Assembly: GCA_030272155.1 (NCBI GenBank)
Contig: CP126194.1
Location: 3,773,501-3,837,500 of the forward strand
Origin: Tetradesmus obliquus
Lineage: Eukaryota > Chlorophyta > Chlorophyceae > Sphaeropleales > Scenedesmaceae
Direction: 5' to 3'
Length of the DNA: 64,000 nt
Part shown: one piece after another, positions 38,601-46,000 of the stretch
Layout: the number at the start of each line of letters is the position of its first letter
Numbering within the stretch: the first letter of the stretch is position 1
Program-made: the position numbers and the translations under genes
Notes under the pieces: generated by a model
What the model saw: only the letters and a program-made list of their open reading frames with translations
Told to the model about the DNA's origin: nothing
The model's database searches: none

Positions 38601-39173
38601 TACGCTGCGGCGCTGCTGTCCTCTGTCTCTCTGCACTGCGTGCAGGTTGAGGGTGCATTTGTGATGGGCCTAGGGATCATGCTGAGTGAAGATGTGCAGG
38701 TACAACCCACCACAGGCAAGCTGCTCAGCGATACAACTTGGAAGTATAAGATACCTCACTATGACCTCATTCCCAAGAACTTCACAGTGAGCTTCTTGAA
38801 AGATGCCCCAAACCCCAGGGGCATTCTCAGCAGTAAGGCCAGTGGCGAGCCGGCTCTGATGGCCAGCACGAGTGCGCTGATGGCGCTGCAGGCTGCTGCG
38901 GGGGCGGCAGCCAGGGAGGTTGCAGGGCTGGCAGGTGCTGCTGCCGGGGTTACAGCCCAGGCTGGGATGCAGCAACAACAGCACCAGCAGCAGCAGCAGC
39001 AGCAGCAGAGTAGTGGTACTGAAAGTACTGGAGCATATGGGGGTGCTGGTGCTGGTGGTGGCTGGTGTGTGCTGTCTGCTCCTGCCACGCCGGTGAAGCT
39101 GAAGGCTGCTGTGGGCAGCTTCAGCATTGCTGATGCACTGGAGGCAGCACTGGCTGCATGTGTTGTAGGCTGA
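15390..39173 (+). CDS. Molybdo-flavoenzyme, xanthine dehydrogenase/aldehyde oxidase family
   Basis: Nineteen exons: 15390-15503, 15731-15806, 16313-16432, 16679-16899, 17151-17517, 17933-18346, 18494-19380, 19629-19802, 19959-20178, 20454-21133, 21439-21562, 22230-22447, 22491-22580, 22908-23096, 23360-23868, 36620-36824, 37122-37331, 37900-38175, 38646-39173. Their sum is divisible by three, about 1873 residues, against about 1330 in the family; the excess is Q/S/A runs. Order seen: N-terminal 2Fe-2S (VGCGEGGCGACTV), second 2Fe-2S (QCGYCTPG...GNLCRCTGW), FAD domain (VAGNTGAG, AATLGGHFG), flavoprotein C-domain, then molybdopterin domains (GEAQYAGDV, RLGGGFGGKAS, HGGIEMGQGL, KASGEPAL). The catalytic Glu of GEP is present. 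By my alignment, the two xanthine-binding positions (bovine Glu802 and Arg880) are Ala and Gln, so an aldehyde-oxidase-like substrate is possible. Exon 9 start is tentative. Intron 15 is about 12.75 kb. Confidence 0.88.
17343..17396 (+). repeat. GCA tract coding poly-Ala in the molybdo-flavoenzyme
   Basis: A run of GCA codons interrupted once by GCGGCA gives about 17 alanines in exon 5, in the linker between the iron-sulfur and FAD domains. The same trinucleotide in other exons of this gene is read as AGC (Ser, 18781-18818) and CAG (Gln, 18684-18717 and 23608-23682). Confidence 0.9.
19749..19912 (+). repeat. Tandem duplication around the exon 8 donor
   Basis: A block reading AGCCCAACAGCAC, then CCAGCTA-like sequence and GCCATTGCTGCTGC occurs at about 19750-19800 in exon 8 and again at about 19860-19912 in the following intron, each followed by a short AGCACA-containing stretch. 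The second copy may be non-coding. Confidence 0.7.
21534..21700 (+). repeat. Copy of the exon 11 3' end and donor inside intron 11
   Basis: The end of exon 11, GGGGCTGCCCTTCAACAAGG then TGGCTGTAG and its GTGCGT donor, is repeated about 117 bp downstream with AGA instead of ACA. The downstream copy therefore carries a second intact-looking donor site with the same sequence. Confidence 0.85.
21850..22300 (+). repeat. ~225-bp duplication copying the exon 12 acceptor and 5' part
   Basis: The first copy (about 22003-22075) carries CGACAG|TCACAAAGCG and codes the same molybdenum-site loop, GGGFGGKAS, as true exon 12 at 22230. It has His in place of the following Arg and loses similarity soon after. 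Upstream flank (GACTCACTGTGGCTGATTCC at 21868) also recurs at about 22107, so exon edge and flanking intron were duplicated together. Confidence 0.85.
23604..23684 (+). repeat. CAG tract coding ~24 glutamines
   Basis: Exon 15 contains CAGCAGCAGCAGCATCAG followed by an almost pure CAG run of over 20 units. It lies in the molybdopterin half of the enzyme, where family members have a structured domain, so the run presumably forms an exposed loop. Confidence 0.9.
24144..24147 (-). terminator. RNA polymerase III T-run after tRNA-Glu
   Basis: On the minus strand, TTTT lies about 10 nt downstream of the tRNA 3' end. This fits a pol III terminator and supports the tRNA as a functional gene rather than a tRNA-derived SINE fragment. 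Confidence 0.6.
24157..24229 (-). tRNA. tRNA-Glu (CTC anticodon)
   Basis: A 73-nt cloverleaf reads on the minus strand. The acceptor strand TCCTCCA pairs with TGGGGGA (one T-G wobble). The D-arm starts at GTGT; the anticodon stem CGAGG/CCTCG encloses TTCTCAC, with CTC as anticodon. The T-arm is CCGGG-TTCGAGT-CCCGG, and the discriminator is A. Internal A and B boxes (TGGTGTAGGCGG-like and GGTTCGAGTCC) are intact, and there is no intron. It sits antisense inside intron 15 of the molybdo-flavoenzyme gene, about 90 bp from the first LINE insertion. Confidence 0.93.
24318..24690 (+). mobile_element. LINE family B, 5'-truncated 3' end
   Basis: Sequence from about TCGGCTTAGCTAGTTGCAGC to CCCCCATGTGTAACAAACAC is also found in reverse orientation at about 58953-59325. 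It ends in TGTAAC followed by an (ACAAAC)-like tail. No protein domain is seen in this short piece. It begins about 90 bp beyond the 5' end of the tRNA gene. Confidence 0.8.
24760..26313 (+). mobile_element. LINE family A copy A1, 5'-truncated
   Basis: It starts inside the ORF2 C-terminal region (CCGCCATGTGTGCC) and keeps an open frame to 25758. That frame codes the same protein as the longer copy at 30432-32297, including the zinc-knuckle motif CMCGAACPGLVHHFWECP. The 3' UTR follows, with a terminal hairpin and CTGTAACAGACCTCTC. Reverse transcriptase is missing. The stretch 24691-24760 before it is an internally deleted family A scrap. Confidence 0.85.
24763..25758 (+). pseudogene. LINE ORF2 C-terminal fragment (copy A1)
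   Basis: About 330 in-frame residues match the last half of the 621-residue frame at 30432-32297 with only a few substitutions. It has the Cys-x-Cys-x8-His-x4-Cys knuckle and a Q-rich tail, ending LRIVLAPRSG. It lacks endonuclease and reverse transcriptase domains, so it is a dead-on-arrival copy. Confidence 0.85.
26314..26563 (+). mobile_element. LINE family A copy A2, 3' tail only
   Basis: A severely truncated copy starting at TTGTGCGTTTTGTGCCC and ending in the family A terminal hairpin and TGTAACAGACCTCTC. It directly follows the end of copy A1 in the same orientation. Confidence 0.85.
26564..29950 (+). mobile_element. LINE family A copy A3, split by a DNA transposon
   Basis: Family A 3' sequence runs 26564-26829, is interrupted by the inverted-repeat element at 26830-29561, and resumes at 29562 with CAGTGTCTCCTGTCGGTCCC, continuing to the hairpin tail near 29950. 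The first 60 bases are a rearranged piece that repeats CACTGTGCTTGATTTTCCAG. Confidence 0.85.
26830..29561. mobile_element. DNA transposon with 46-bp perfect terminal inverted repeats
   Basis: The left end (26830-26875, starting ACTATGGTCACCGAG) is the exact reverse complement of the right end (29516-29561). Inside both ends are many direct and inverted copies of TGTCCAGT/ACTGGACA, typical of subterminal transposase-binding repeats. The 2732-bp body has no clear transposase; small frames such as 27251-27808 (+) and 27561-27869 (-) are unassigned, so it may be non-autonomous or decayed. Target duplication is not clean: flanks read TCACATGC and GACTGCGC before AGTGTC. Confidence 0.87.
29951..30412 (+). 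mobile_element. LINE family A copy A4, 3' UTR only
   Basis: Starts TGTGTGTCGCATTGCGTGC in the family A 3' UTR and runs without interruption through the terminal hairpin and CTGTAACAGACCTCTC. It follows A3 head to tail, with the junction inside the CTCT tract. Confidence 0.87.
30413..32875 (+). mobile_element. LINE family A copy A5, longest family A copy in the intron
   Basis: Contains the 621-codon open frame 30432-32297 and the complete family A 3' UTR with hairpin tail. It is 5'-truncated after the reverse transcriptase domain. A 12-bp insertion (GGTCCAGATCCGGATCCCGC region, about 32500) distinguishes its 3' UTR from the other copies. Confidence 0.87.
30432..32297 (+). CDS. LINE ORF2 C-terminal region (L1-like), copy A5
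   Basis: A 621-residue open frame. Its first 300 residues (WLEHIRARHAWWG, WHVIQHAARQQLPHP) match the spacing of the post-RT region in the intact LINE frame at 61127-64000. Residues about 425-445 hold CMCGAACPGLVHHFWECP, a Cys-x-Cys-x8-His-x4-Cys knuckle like the zf-RVT region of plant and algal L1-type LINEs. A Q-rich stretch and LRIVLAPRSG end the frame. No endonuclease or reverse transcriptase motifs are present, so it cannot mobilise itself. The open frame without stops suggests recent insertion. It is not a host gene. Confidence 0.83.
   Translation: MDRGLAPASSVRRFTGVAARFLAGRPAEGGFGALPWLEHIRARHAWWGAQFATAPPDTELPWIRIGRELLRSKHKWWGPLSLFDSFEDTQTPMEPSQAFPQQSLPPPPLRRMIAGLQALGKVCDVKALAPAAPAPALPPPHPQQLSDVQQLRAQLQAVQDAPVLQPGAWCSLAPVFANPFLQAMVGFVPGGLQMHPVPSVRGPHACSGGKCRPRIRTVADLCRAWHVIQHAARQQLPHPLLPYGSNFSNADNESADLTDLVNLLPVPWHRAALVVVRHPAADRPWPPAAVPDPPCMPSAAEQHVEAMLVARLGWRNHRGKTVSVAQLSVREATSLQLGPLRAERQERRTRFVSVAIGAGAPPAALTRGLQCVAAAQGALWKMRWDNAYKETYWRLIVDGLPTSQRMHQQHDTCMCGAACPGLVHHFWECPVAVAVIDSLLSALPATWCTRAAGRQPLAMRHVWLMQRPPGPKRLHQGVWGVICLAALNAMDVGRRQANTLHIPPPAPAAPRPSAPPPQWQVPITDVFQPAALTAAQQQHNQLVEQRRQQQLLQQQQQRQQLLAQVLQEAKQQAILRFWELLADFVAMEAAPAHWRVAVPGDHPFLRSDPAQLRIVLAPRSG
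32876..33523 (+). repeat. Mosaic of LINE tail fragments joined by a CGGGTAGGG-like linker
   Basis: At least ten short fragments lie in tandem: family A tails truncated at different points, a family D tail (GGTTGGGGAGACCGCCTCCG with an AATGC repeat), a family B tail (TACCTGGCTGG to GTGTAACATACAC), and a bit of family A ORF (TGTCTGTTGCGCAATTGTC). Most are preceded by CTCTC(C)CGG(G)TAGGG. One junction reads CCGGTTAGGG. Confidence 0.85.
33524..33857 (+). mobile_element. LINE family A copy A6, 3' UTR only
   Basis: Starts TGTGTACAGCAGTGCC and ends in the family A hairpin tail. It is the last family A copy of the intron before a family C copy begins at CGATTCTTCG. Confidence 0.85.
33858..35300 (+). 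mobile_element. LINE family C copy with two tails
   Basis: It carries the ORF2 C-terminus and the 3' UTR of the element that is intact at 60628-64000 on the other strand. The tail reads GCACATCGTGTAACCCCTC and TTCTTC. A second, very short tail copy (TTTGGGTGTTCGTTGCAACG to GTGTAACCCC) follows to about 35300, separated by TTTTTCCACAC, which also follows the second tail. Confidence 0.85.
33870..34735 (+). pseudogene. LINE ORF2 C-terminal fragment, family C, frameshifted
   Basis: It matches the last part of the LINE protein at 61127-64000 (VDILIAREQLC, SRWWQVRVANMYKEAAWRLA, HHFWTCPVAVAVRRE) with a few substitutions. It shifts frame after HAFEKG near 34510 and again near 34565; the end of the protein (RYRNRLLTQQPF region) continues in another frame. 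Knuckle CAACSAAGPGVEHHFWTC is intact. Confidence 0.87.
35301..35640 (+). other. Unassigned repeat-like sequence between LINE remnants
   Basis: AT-richer sequence starting TTCTGCTTCAGGTTGTG, with no match elsewhere in the window. It may be the 3' UTR of a further LINE family or original intron DNA. Confidence 0.3.
35790..36010 (+). pseudogene. Decayed reverse transcriptase fragment of another LINE family
   Basis: Across two frames the sequence reads LLYTGYRLLARFLASNLQ, then ITNLKALLHAVLLFSLVVF. This matches in order the LLNYDYRILAKLLANRL, 'IRLLQ' and VVVFTDF segments of the intact RT at 61-64 kb. Stops and frameshifts break it. The sequence from here to the acceptor at 36619 has no further recognisable domain. 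Confidence 0.5.
37560..37955 (+). repeat. Four tandem copies of the exon 18 acceptor and 5' edge
   Basis: Units of about 109-118 bp start with GCAGGTGGGA(A/G)(C/T)... and run through GGCCTGGCCACCTGGCGAG, CTACCC and GCAGCCATCTGC, followed by GACACATCACCAAC-like intron sequence. They begin near 37558, 37680, 37789 and 37897; only the last continues into the full exon. Each earlier copy has an AG acceptor in the same phase but no obvious donor. Confidence 0.9.
38059..38437 (+). repeat. Copy of the exon 18 3' half and donor in intron 18
   Basis: The end of exon 18 (GTGCTGCGCTGAGTGAGG through GGCATTGATTTGGGGCAG) with its GTGAGC donor is repeated at about 38313-38437 at roughly 90% identity. The copy stays open, coding CAALSEVELDVLTGERR and the rest with Tyr changed to Cys, so it could act as an alternative 3' end of the exon. 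Confidence 0.88.
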
Positions 39174-40048
39174 CAGGCATGTCCAGCAGGTATTTCCTGA
39201 CTCAGCAGTGCACAGCTGGCTGTAAACTGCAGACTAGAATCCCTTTGTTTTCCTCTATTTATGCTGTGGTTGTGCAGTGGCGTTTCCCGCTGTGGTAGAG
39301 CCGCAGGACGCTTGAGTGAAGTTGCAAGAGAAATTGAACTGCTGACCTGCCATGTGCAAGATGACATGCGACTCGCCACGAATCTCAGCGGCAGAGAGCC
39401 ATGCGCGCTACAACTCAGCATGCAAAACAATCACCTTGGTTTTGCGAAGGTCTACAAAGCAGCCGGCCTTATCACTGTCCAACAGATCTCCCACTAGACC
39501 CATGTAACGGACGAGCATCTGTTGGGCGGCCCACATCGAGTGAAAAGGATGCGAACTCTGTTTTCACAAGCAATTGAATGATTTCAAGGCAGCAGCAGTG
39601 CTTCGTCAGCAGTTCTTGCAGCTGTCGTAGTTCAGAGTGAGAAAAGGAAGCGATAGACATGCATGCCTACGCCAATCGCCAGAATCATCAGCTACGCTCA
39701 CGCGCATTGAACTCGGTGCAGCTGCGATGCCGCGGTAGCAGAGGTCGTCCTTGTCAGACAACAGCAGCAGCAGCAGGTGCTGCAGCAACTCCAGTGCCAC
39801 CACGGCCCCCACAGAACCGCAAGGTACACATGCCGTCTTCAATGATCACCATGGCTAGTTCTTATGCTGTTTGCAGTAGCAGGGCTCTCCCTGCTTCGCA
39901 AAATGCCATGAAGAAGCCGGCAATAGCTTCATTAGAAGCAGCAGAATAGCTTCAGTAGAAGCAGCAGAAGAGCAACACGTGCAGGAAAGCTGACACACCT
40001 CGTTTCCTGTATAATTGTGGGGTGCTTTAGCAGCTACGTCTGCAGCAG
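39174..40048. other. Intergenic stretch, possible 5' exon of the P450 gene
   Basis: Contains no complete frame of recognisable type. A stretch near 39755-39821 reads QQQQVLQQLQCHHGPHRTAR before a GT, which could be an upstream P450 exon, but I cannot link it with confidence. Confidence 0.35.
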
Positions 40049-40924
40049 ATGCATGAAGACACCCACCTGGCCATGCTGGAGCTTGATGCCAGGGTGCTGG
40101 ACGTGCCTTGGCTGTGGAAGCACACCTACCACTTCAGGTGCAGATTGTCTAGGGCAAAACGCCGGAACAGCAGCAGCAACGCATGTTTACATCCACGCCG
40201 CACATGCTGCCACTGAGCAGTATGCGCTGGTATCGTTGTTGGTGTTCTGTCTGTAACCTCCTGTATGCTGCTCATCAACCCCCCACCCTCCCATATTCAC
40301 ATACATCCTCACCAAAAGTGCCCAGCTGCAGGCACCCGGAAGACATCAACTTCATTCTCAGCAAGGACGGGCAGCTCTTTGCCAAGTCCAGGCGCGTGGC
40401 GCAGAGCCAGGAGTTCCTGGGGCAGGGCCTCTTCTCACAGCTGGACCGCGACAAGCACGCAGCCATGAGGCAAACCCTCAACCCAGGTGTGCTGTGAAGG
40501 AGACACATAGCATGCACATCATATGATCGCCTGATATGAGTATGTAGGGTTTGCTGGCGCACACACAACTGGCGCACACATAACAACATGCACATCCCTG
40601 TGCACAATCTTCTCAAGCATGCTGGTGTCTTGTTGTAGCATGCTGCTGGCAGCTCCGTCTGTGTTTGTTGTAAGCAGGGATGTGCTTGGGCAACAGGCCT
40701 GGTGTTTGAGCACGCCGCATTGAGCTTTCAATGTATTGACTGTGTGCTACTGTCATACACGGTGTTGCTTGGTTGACATCAAATTGCCACACACTGCTGC
40801 TGCTGCTGTGCTGCAGCCTTCCGCATGGAGTACCTGAAGCAGCTGGACAAGTTCTTTGTGTCATCAGCAACTCAGCTGGCTGACATAGTGCAGGAGGCTG
40901 CAGCAGCAGGCCCTGCAGCTGCTG

Positions 40925-40960
<36 letters not shown>

Positions 40961-41497
40961 CTGGCAGGGCTCTAGACTTCCAGCGCATGTTTCGGCTGAT
41001 GACGCTTGACAGCATTGGCCTCACTAGCATGCAGCACGACTTTGCAGCACTGAGCACCTGGCAGCAGCAGCAGCAACTGCAGCAGCAGCAGCAGCCAGGA
41101 GCAGAAGATGGCAGCCAGCCGACTGTGCTGATTGAGCGCACGCTGCAGCACCTGAGCCAGGCTTTCGTGTGGCAGTCGCTGTGCCTGCCAGTGCCACGTG
41201 AGTTGCTGGTGCAAGGCTGCACGGTAGCGCAGTGGGACGATGCACGACTGCGTTTTTTTGTGACTAATCCGCGCTCTGCGTGCCTAGTGTCGGTGCTGTG
41301 AACAATGGTGCTGGCAGCTGCGTATTCGGCGGCAGCTGCGAGTTCAATGTGGTTATGCTGTTCGTGTGCTGCTACCTGCTCTGCTGCTGTGCAGGCGCGT
41401 GGCTGCCAGGGTACAGCGATTACATAGCAGCATGCAACAGGCTCGACAGCATCGTGGCGCAGATACTGATGCAGCGCAGGGCCACAGAAGCAGACAC

Positions 41498-41558
<61 letters not shown>

Positions 41559-42633
41559 TCCAGCCGAGACATTGTGGGCTACCTGCTGCAGGCACAGCAG
41601 CAGCAGGGCCCTGATGTGATAAGCGATGCGGCAATCGGCGATGAAGTGAAGACGATGATGTTTGCCGGATCAGACACGTCATCGTTCACACTGGCTATGC
41701 TGGCGCACTATCTGGCATTGCACCCAGCAGCAGCAGATAGGGCTGCAGCAGAGGTAGCAGCGCTCTTGCAGGACACTGGCAGGGGCAGGGATGTGTCGCA
41801 GCTGCGTGCAGAGGACGCTGCTCAGCTGCTGTTTGTGACGGCCTGCGTGAATGAGACGCTGCGCTTGTCACCTGCTGGCCCAGCCATAACACGCACAGCG
41901 TTCCAGGTGGGTTCAAGACGGGTGGGGTGCAGCATACTGTCACAATTGCAGAGATTTGCGATTGGCGCCTTTGCAAGTGTGTGCCTCTGTATGGTCCACG
42001 CTAGACAGTGGTCGTGTGATGTGAGTGCTGAATGTGTATGTATGATATCTATTTGTTATCGTGTGTGCGCGTGCATGCTGGAGGTGCTGGTGGTTGTTTA
42101 TGCCGCATGAACACACCTTTTAAACCTCCTGTACCATCTATGCTAGAGGTGTACGCTGCAGTGCCTTGCTGGCGGAGTTGCCGCCCCGGGCCTCAGTGCA
42201 ACTCACCATCAGGCTACTTGCACCAACACACCAACTTCGACTTGCTGTCTCTTGGATGCACTTGCAGGACGTCGAGGTTGCAGGCTACCCAGTGCGCAAG
42301 GGCCAGGACATTGTGGCAAACCTGTATGCCATGCAGCGGCACCCTGAGATATGGCCCCAGCCTGATGCTTGGCTGCCGCAGCGCTGGCTGCCAGAGGGCA
42401 TTGAGCAGGGCCTAGCACCCAAGGCAAAGACCGCTTTCTTGCCGTTTTCGACTGGGGCCCGCAGCTGCATCGGGCGCAGCTATGCTATGCTGCAGATGGT
42501 GCTGACAGTAGCAGCGCTGCTGGGGCGCGGCATCAGGTTTAGGTTGGATGGCAGCAGCAGGGAGCTGCGGCTGGTGAAGGGGCTGAGCATGTACGCTAAA
42601 GATGGCGTGTGGCTGGTGCCTACGATTGTGTAA
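40049..42633 (+). CDS. Cytochrome P450
   Basis: Exons 40049-40137, 40332-40486, 40817-41197, 41395-41906 and 42268-42633 join in frame into about 500 residues. Motifs seen: LNPAFRMEYL after the first conserved region; I-helix FAGSDTSS (oxygen activation); K-helix NETLRLSP (ExxR); and the heme-binding loop FSTGARSCIGRSYA with the Cys thiolate ligand. Two poly-Ser stretches (about 40927-40960 and 41500-41557) and one Q-rich stretch lie between helices and are not typical of the family. The first ATG is provisional: no membrane anchor or proline hinge is visible, so 5' exons are probably missing. It acts as a heme monooxygenase; substrate and CYP clan cannot be told from the sequence alone. Confidence 0.88.
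41499..41558 (+). repeat. AGC tract coding poly-Ser in the P450
   Basis: About 18 consecutive AGC codons, then AGG TCC AGC CGA, in the loop before the I-helix. Together with the shorter AGC run at 40927-40960 this enlarges the P450 by roughly 30 residues. Confidence 0.9.
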
Positions 42634-43048
42634 ATCAACCTCGAAGCTTTGAATGGAGTGTGGCACGTGCTGCTCAGCTGTAGTGGCATGTGAGGTGAAC
42701 ATACTGTCATTACCCGCGTGGGTTATGATGCTAAGACACAGCCTTATTACACTTTGGGCACAAAATTACAGCTTGTTTTGTGCAGTTCAAGTTAAATGTA
42801 GCGGGCGTTGGTGGCTGCTTGGCGCCACACGGAAAGGGAGGGAAACCACCGACGCACAGCTTCGGCATTCATCTAGCACACGCGTCAGACATGTGAATGT
42901 TTTGTATCAGTAACATTTGTGCTACGGAAGCAAGTTGCTCAAAGGGCGCAGCTCCTGGCAGTGGCCTAGGACAGTACAGTACTGTGGTGTAGTGCTGCAG
43001 CAGGCTCACTCGAGTGCAGCTCATGCTAAGGCTCTAGCAGCCGGCAGG
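42634..43048. other. Short intergenic region between P450 and coiled-coil genes
   Basis: Both genes run on the plus strand. The region holds the 3' end of the P450 gene and the presumed promoter of the next gene; no distinct elements are seen. The frame of the next gene is open upstream to 42917, so a start earlier than 43049 is possible. Confidence 0.4.
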
Positions 43049-46000
43049 ATGTCCCAGCTTTCCATCAAGCTCGACAATCTGCTGCAGGAGGCGAAACGAG
43101 CGGTACAGCGCAGCCCTAAGGCCAAGCAGCGCCACACCCAGGACAGCCCGCGAGGTGGAGAAGACCTTATCACCGCTACTCCTTTTGGCTTGTTCAGCGG
43201 TTCGCTGGTCACAGCAAAACACGGCAGCAGTGAAGAAGAGCTAGCAGTCCTAAGTGAAAGCGGCATCTTGGCAACCAGCAGCAGCAACACCACAGACGAG
43301 CAACAGCAGTCCGGTGGGGATCTGGCACAGCAGCTTGCAGCAGCCAAGGAGCAGTGCAGCTTGAAGCAGCAGGAAGTTGAAGTCCTGCAAGCACAGGTCC
43401 AACGGCTCTGTGCCTTTGTGGAATCTGCAGTTGCAAATGAGGCGGAGGCAGACGCCGGAGTAAGTGCCTGTGTTGACAGTCCAACAAACATCACAGCATG
43501 TCTTACATATCATGCTGTTCGTCTCATTGCATGTTTACACACCACTGAAACCAGTAGCACACGTAGGGTCTGGCTGATGTACATGTGCAGCCAGCAACCG
43601 GGTCATCCCTGCCTAACAAGCAGAGCAAATTGAGCTTGCAGGATGTGACCTGCAGCGCTGTTGACCATTCCTCCTGCTTCCCATCTTCTTGTCCACACCT
43701 ACCAGGGCCGGGAGGCAGCCTTGAAGCAGCAAGTGTCAGAGCTGCGCTCCCAGCTCACGCAGTCCACAACAGAGCTGCATGAAACCAAGACCCAGCTGCA
43801 TGCAGCACTGGACACCAGCCAGCAGCTGCAGTCCCTGCTAGCTGCCAGCTCAGCTGCCAAGGCTGGCCTGGAGCGGCGCGTGGGGGCGCTGAAGCTGCTG
43901 CTGGCTGAGCAAGTGGGTGAGAATGCTGCACTGGTGCAGGGCTTGCAGCTGTGCCAGGAGGCGCTGGAGGCGGCCCGGCTGCAGCTGCAGCAGGCAGAGG
44001 CACAGCAGGCTGCTGCACGCGCGGAAGTCGCTAACAAGGTGAGGTGGCATTGACGCTGCTGCCAATGGCAAAGCAGTTCTGCTATGTGCGTGCCCTTTCA
44101 CCCTGTGTGGATGTTGTTCGTCATCTATTGCCATGGCAGGCAGCAAATGAATGGTTCGCTTTGGATTCAGCGTGATGATGAAACATGAATCATGTGTAGT
44201 TGGAGATAAAAACTTGTCACTGTGTGCCTTGCAGGAGGAGGATTGTGTTGCGCTGCGCTCAGCCCTGCACATCATGAATGACCAGCTGGCCGTACTTGCC
44301 GAACAGCAACAGCAGCCAGACCCCCAGGTACACAGCAGCAGCCCAGATGAGCAGCTACCCAGCGAGCAGCACGAAGAGATAATGGCAAGACAGAAGCAGG
44401 AGTTGGCCAAGCAGCAGCAGGAGCTGGCGGCTGCTGCACAGCAGCTGCAGGAGGTGTGCAGCCTGCTGGCGCTCAAGAATGACAGCCTGGCTCACCTCAC
44501 TCGGCACTCCAGCTTGCTGGAGGCACAGGTGGGTGGCAACAGTGTCATTGTCACTGTTAGTGCCAACAGTGAGCAGCAGTGAGCAGCAGTGAGGGGCAGT
44601 GAGCAGCAGTGAGCAGCAGCAGAACGACCCAACATCTGCGGCCAGCCAACCCATGCATGTGACATGCATCAAGCAAGGTCGTGTTGCTGATAGTGCTTGT
44701 GCTTGTGCTTCCTCTTGCTGCTGCTGCAGCTGGAGGCAGCCAAGCAGCAGCTGCAGGAGGCCTGCTCGCGCAATGAGTCCTCCTTGCCAGCAGTGCTGTC
44801 GGGCGCAGAGGACGCCAACAGGCGATGCAGCATGGGCCAGGCACCCTCCCCCACCCCTCCTGCAGGCCCTCCTGCAGTCACAACTACAGTTCTTGGCAGT
44901 GCCAGCGACAACCTGCTTGCAGGAACAGCAAGCAGCTCAGCAGAGCAGCACTGCAGCACGCCAAGTGCAAGCTACAGCCCAGCATCTGCAGCTGCTTCAC
45001 CCATGGCAGCGCAGGCAGAGGCAGCAGCAGCAGCAGGTGCTGGCAGCAGCCCGCGGCTGGGCGAGCAGCTGTCTGTGCTGAGCCCGTTTGCCAAGGCGCG
45101 TGGCTTCATGGCTCACAGGGAAGCTGAGGCGATGGCGCGGCTCAAGGTGAGCCTGTCGGGCGATGTGAGCAGGGTGATGCACTGCATGATGCGCTTCTTG
45201 AGGGGTTCTGGCTGGCATTAGCACCACAGCCAGCAAGTGAGCCTGCCTGCAGGCAAGCAGCGCTGGTTCTGCAGGTGCCAAACTTATCAGAGCCAACTTA
45301 TTGTGCACATGCCATCAGTGATGCCTGCTGCAGTGTATTGCAGAACCATGCTACCGCCCGCGTTGGAGCGCCGCTCGCTTCCTGGCATAACCTAACTTTG
45401 CTGCGTAACCGCATTTACTGCTCCACTTGCTGCCTTGCGCTGCTTGCTGCTGCGCCGCTGTGCTGCTGCCAGGAGGAGCTGCGTGACAAGGAGCGGGCGG
45501 TGAAAGATCTGGCAGCAGAGGCAGACAGCGCCTCCAGCCAGCTGCACGGCCTGCAGACGGTGCTCACAGCCAAGACAGCGCAGTGCAACAGGCTGGAGGC
45601 AGAGGCACGGCAGGTGGAGCGGCAGCTGAAGCAGGCGCAGGCTGCTGCTGCAGTAGAGCAGGAGGGGCTGCGGGGCGAGATGAGTGCGCTGAGTGGGAGG
45701 GTAGGGGAGCTGGAGGGGCAGGTGCTGGCGGCGCAGCAGCGGGAGGCGGAGCAGCAGGCGCAGCTTGTGGCTGTGAGGGCAAAGGTGAGGGTGATGCGCT
45801 GCCGTCTGGGCGGAGGCTGCAGGGCTTGGTTGAATTTGCGATGTGACACCAAATTGCAAGCATGCAGCAGCCAGCTAAATGCAACTTAGTTCATGCACAG
45901 GCAGTTTTAACGATCCACAACACGTCCCTACATTGAGGCTGATGTCTGGTGCGGTTGCTTTTGGCCCGTGCTGCAGCTTGCTCAGGTGTTGGAGGCGCTC

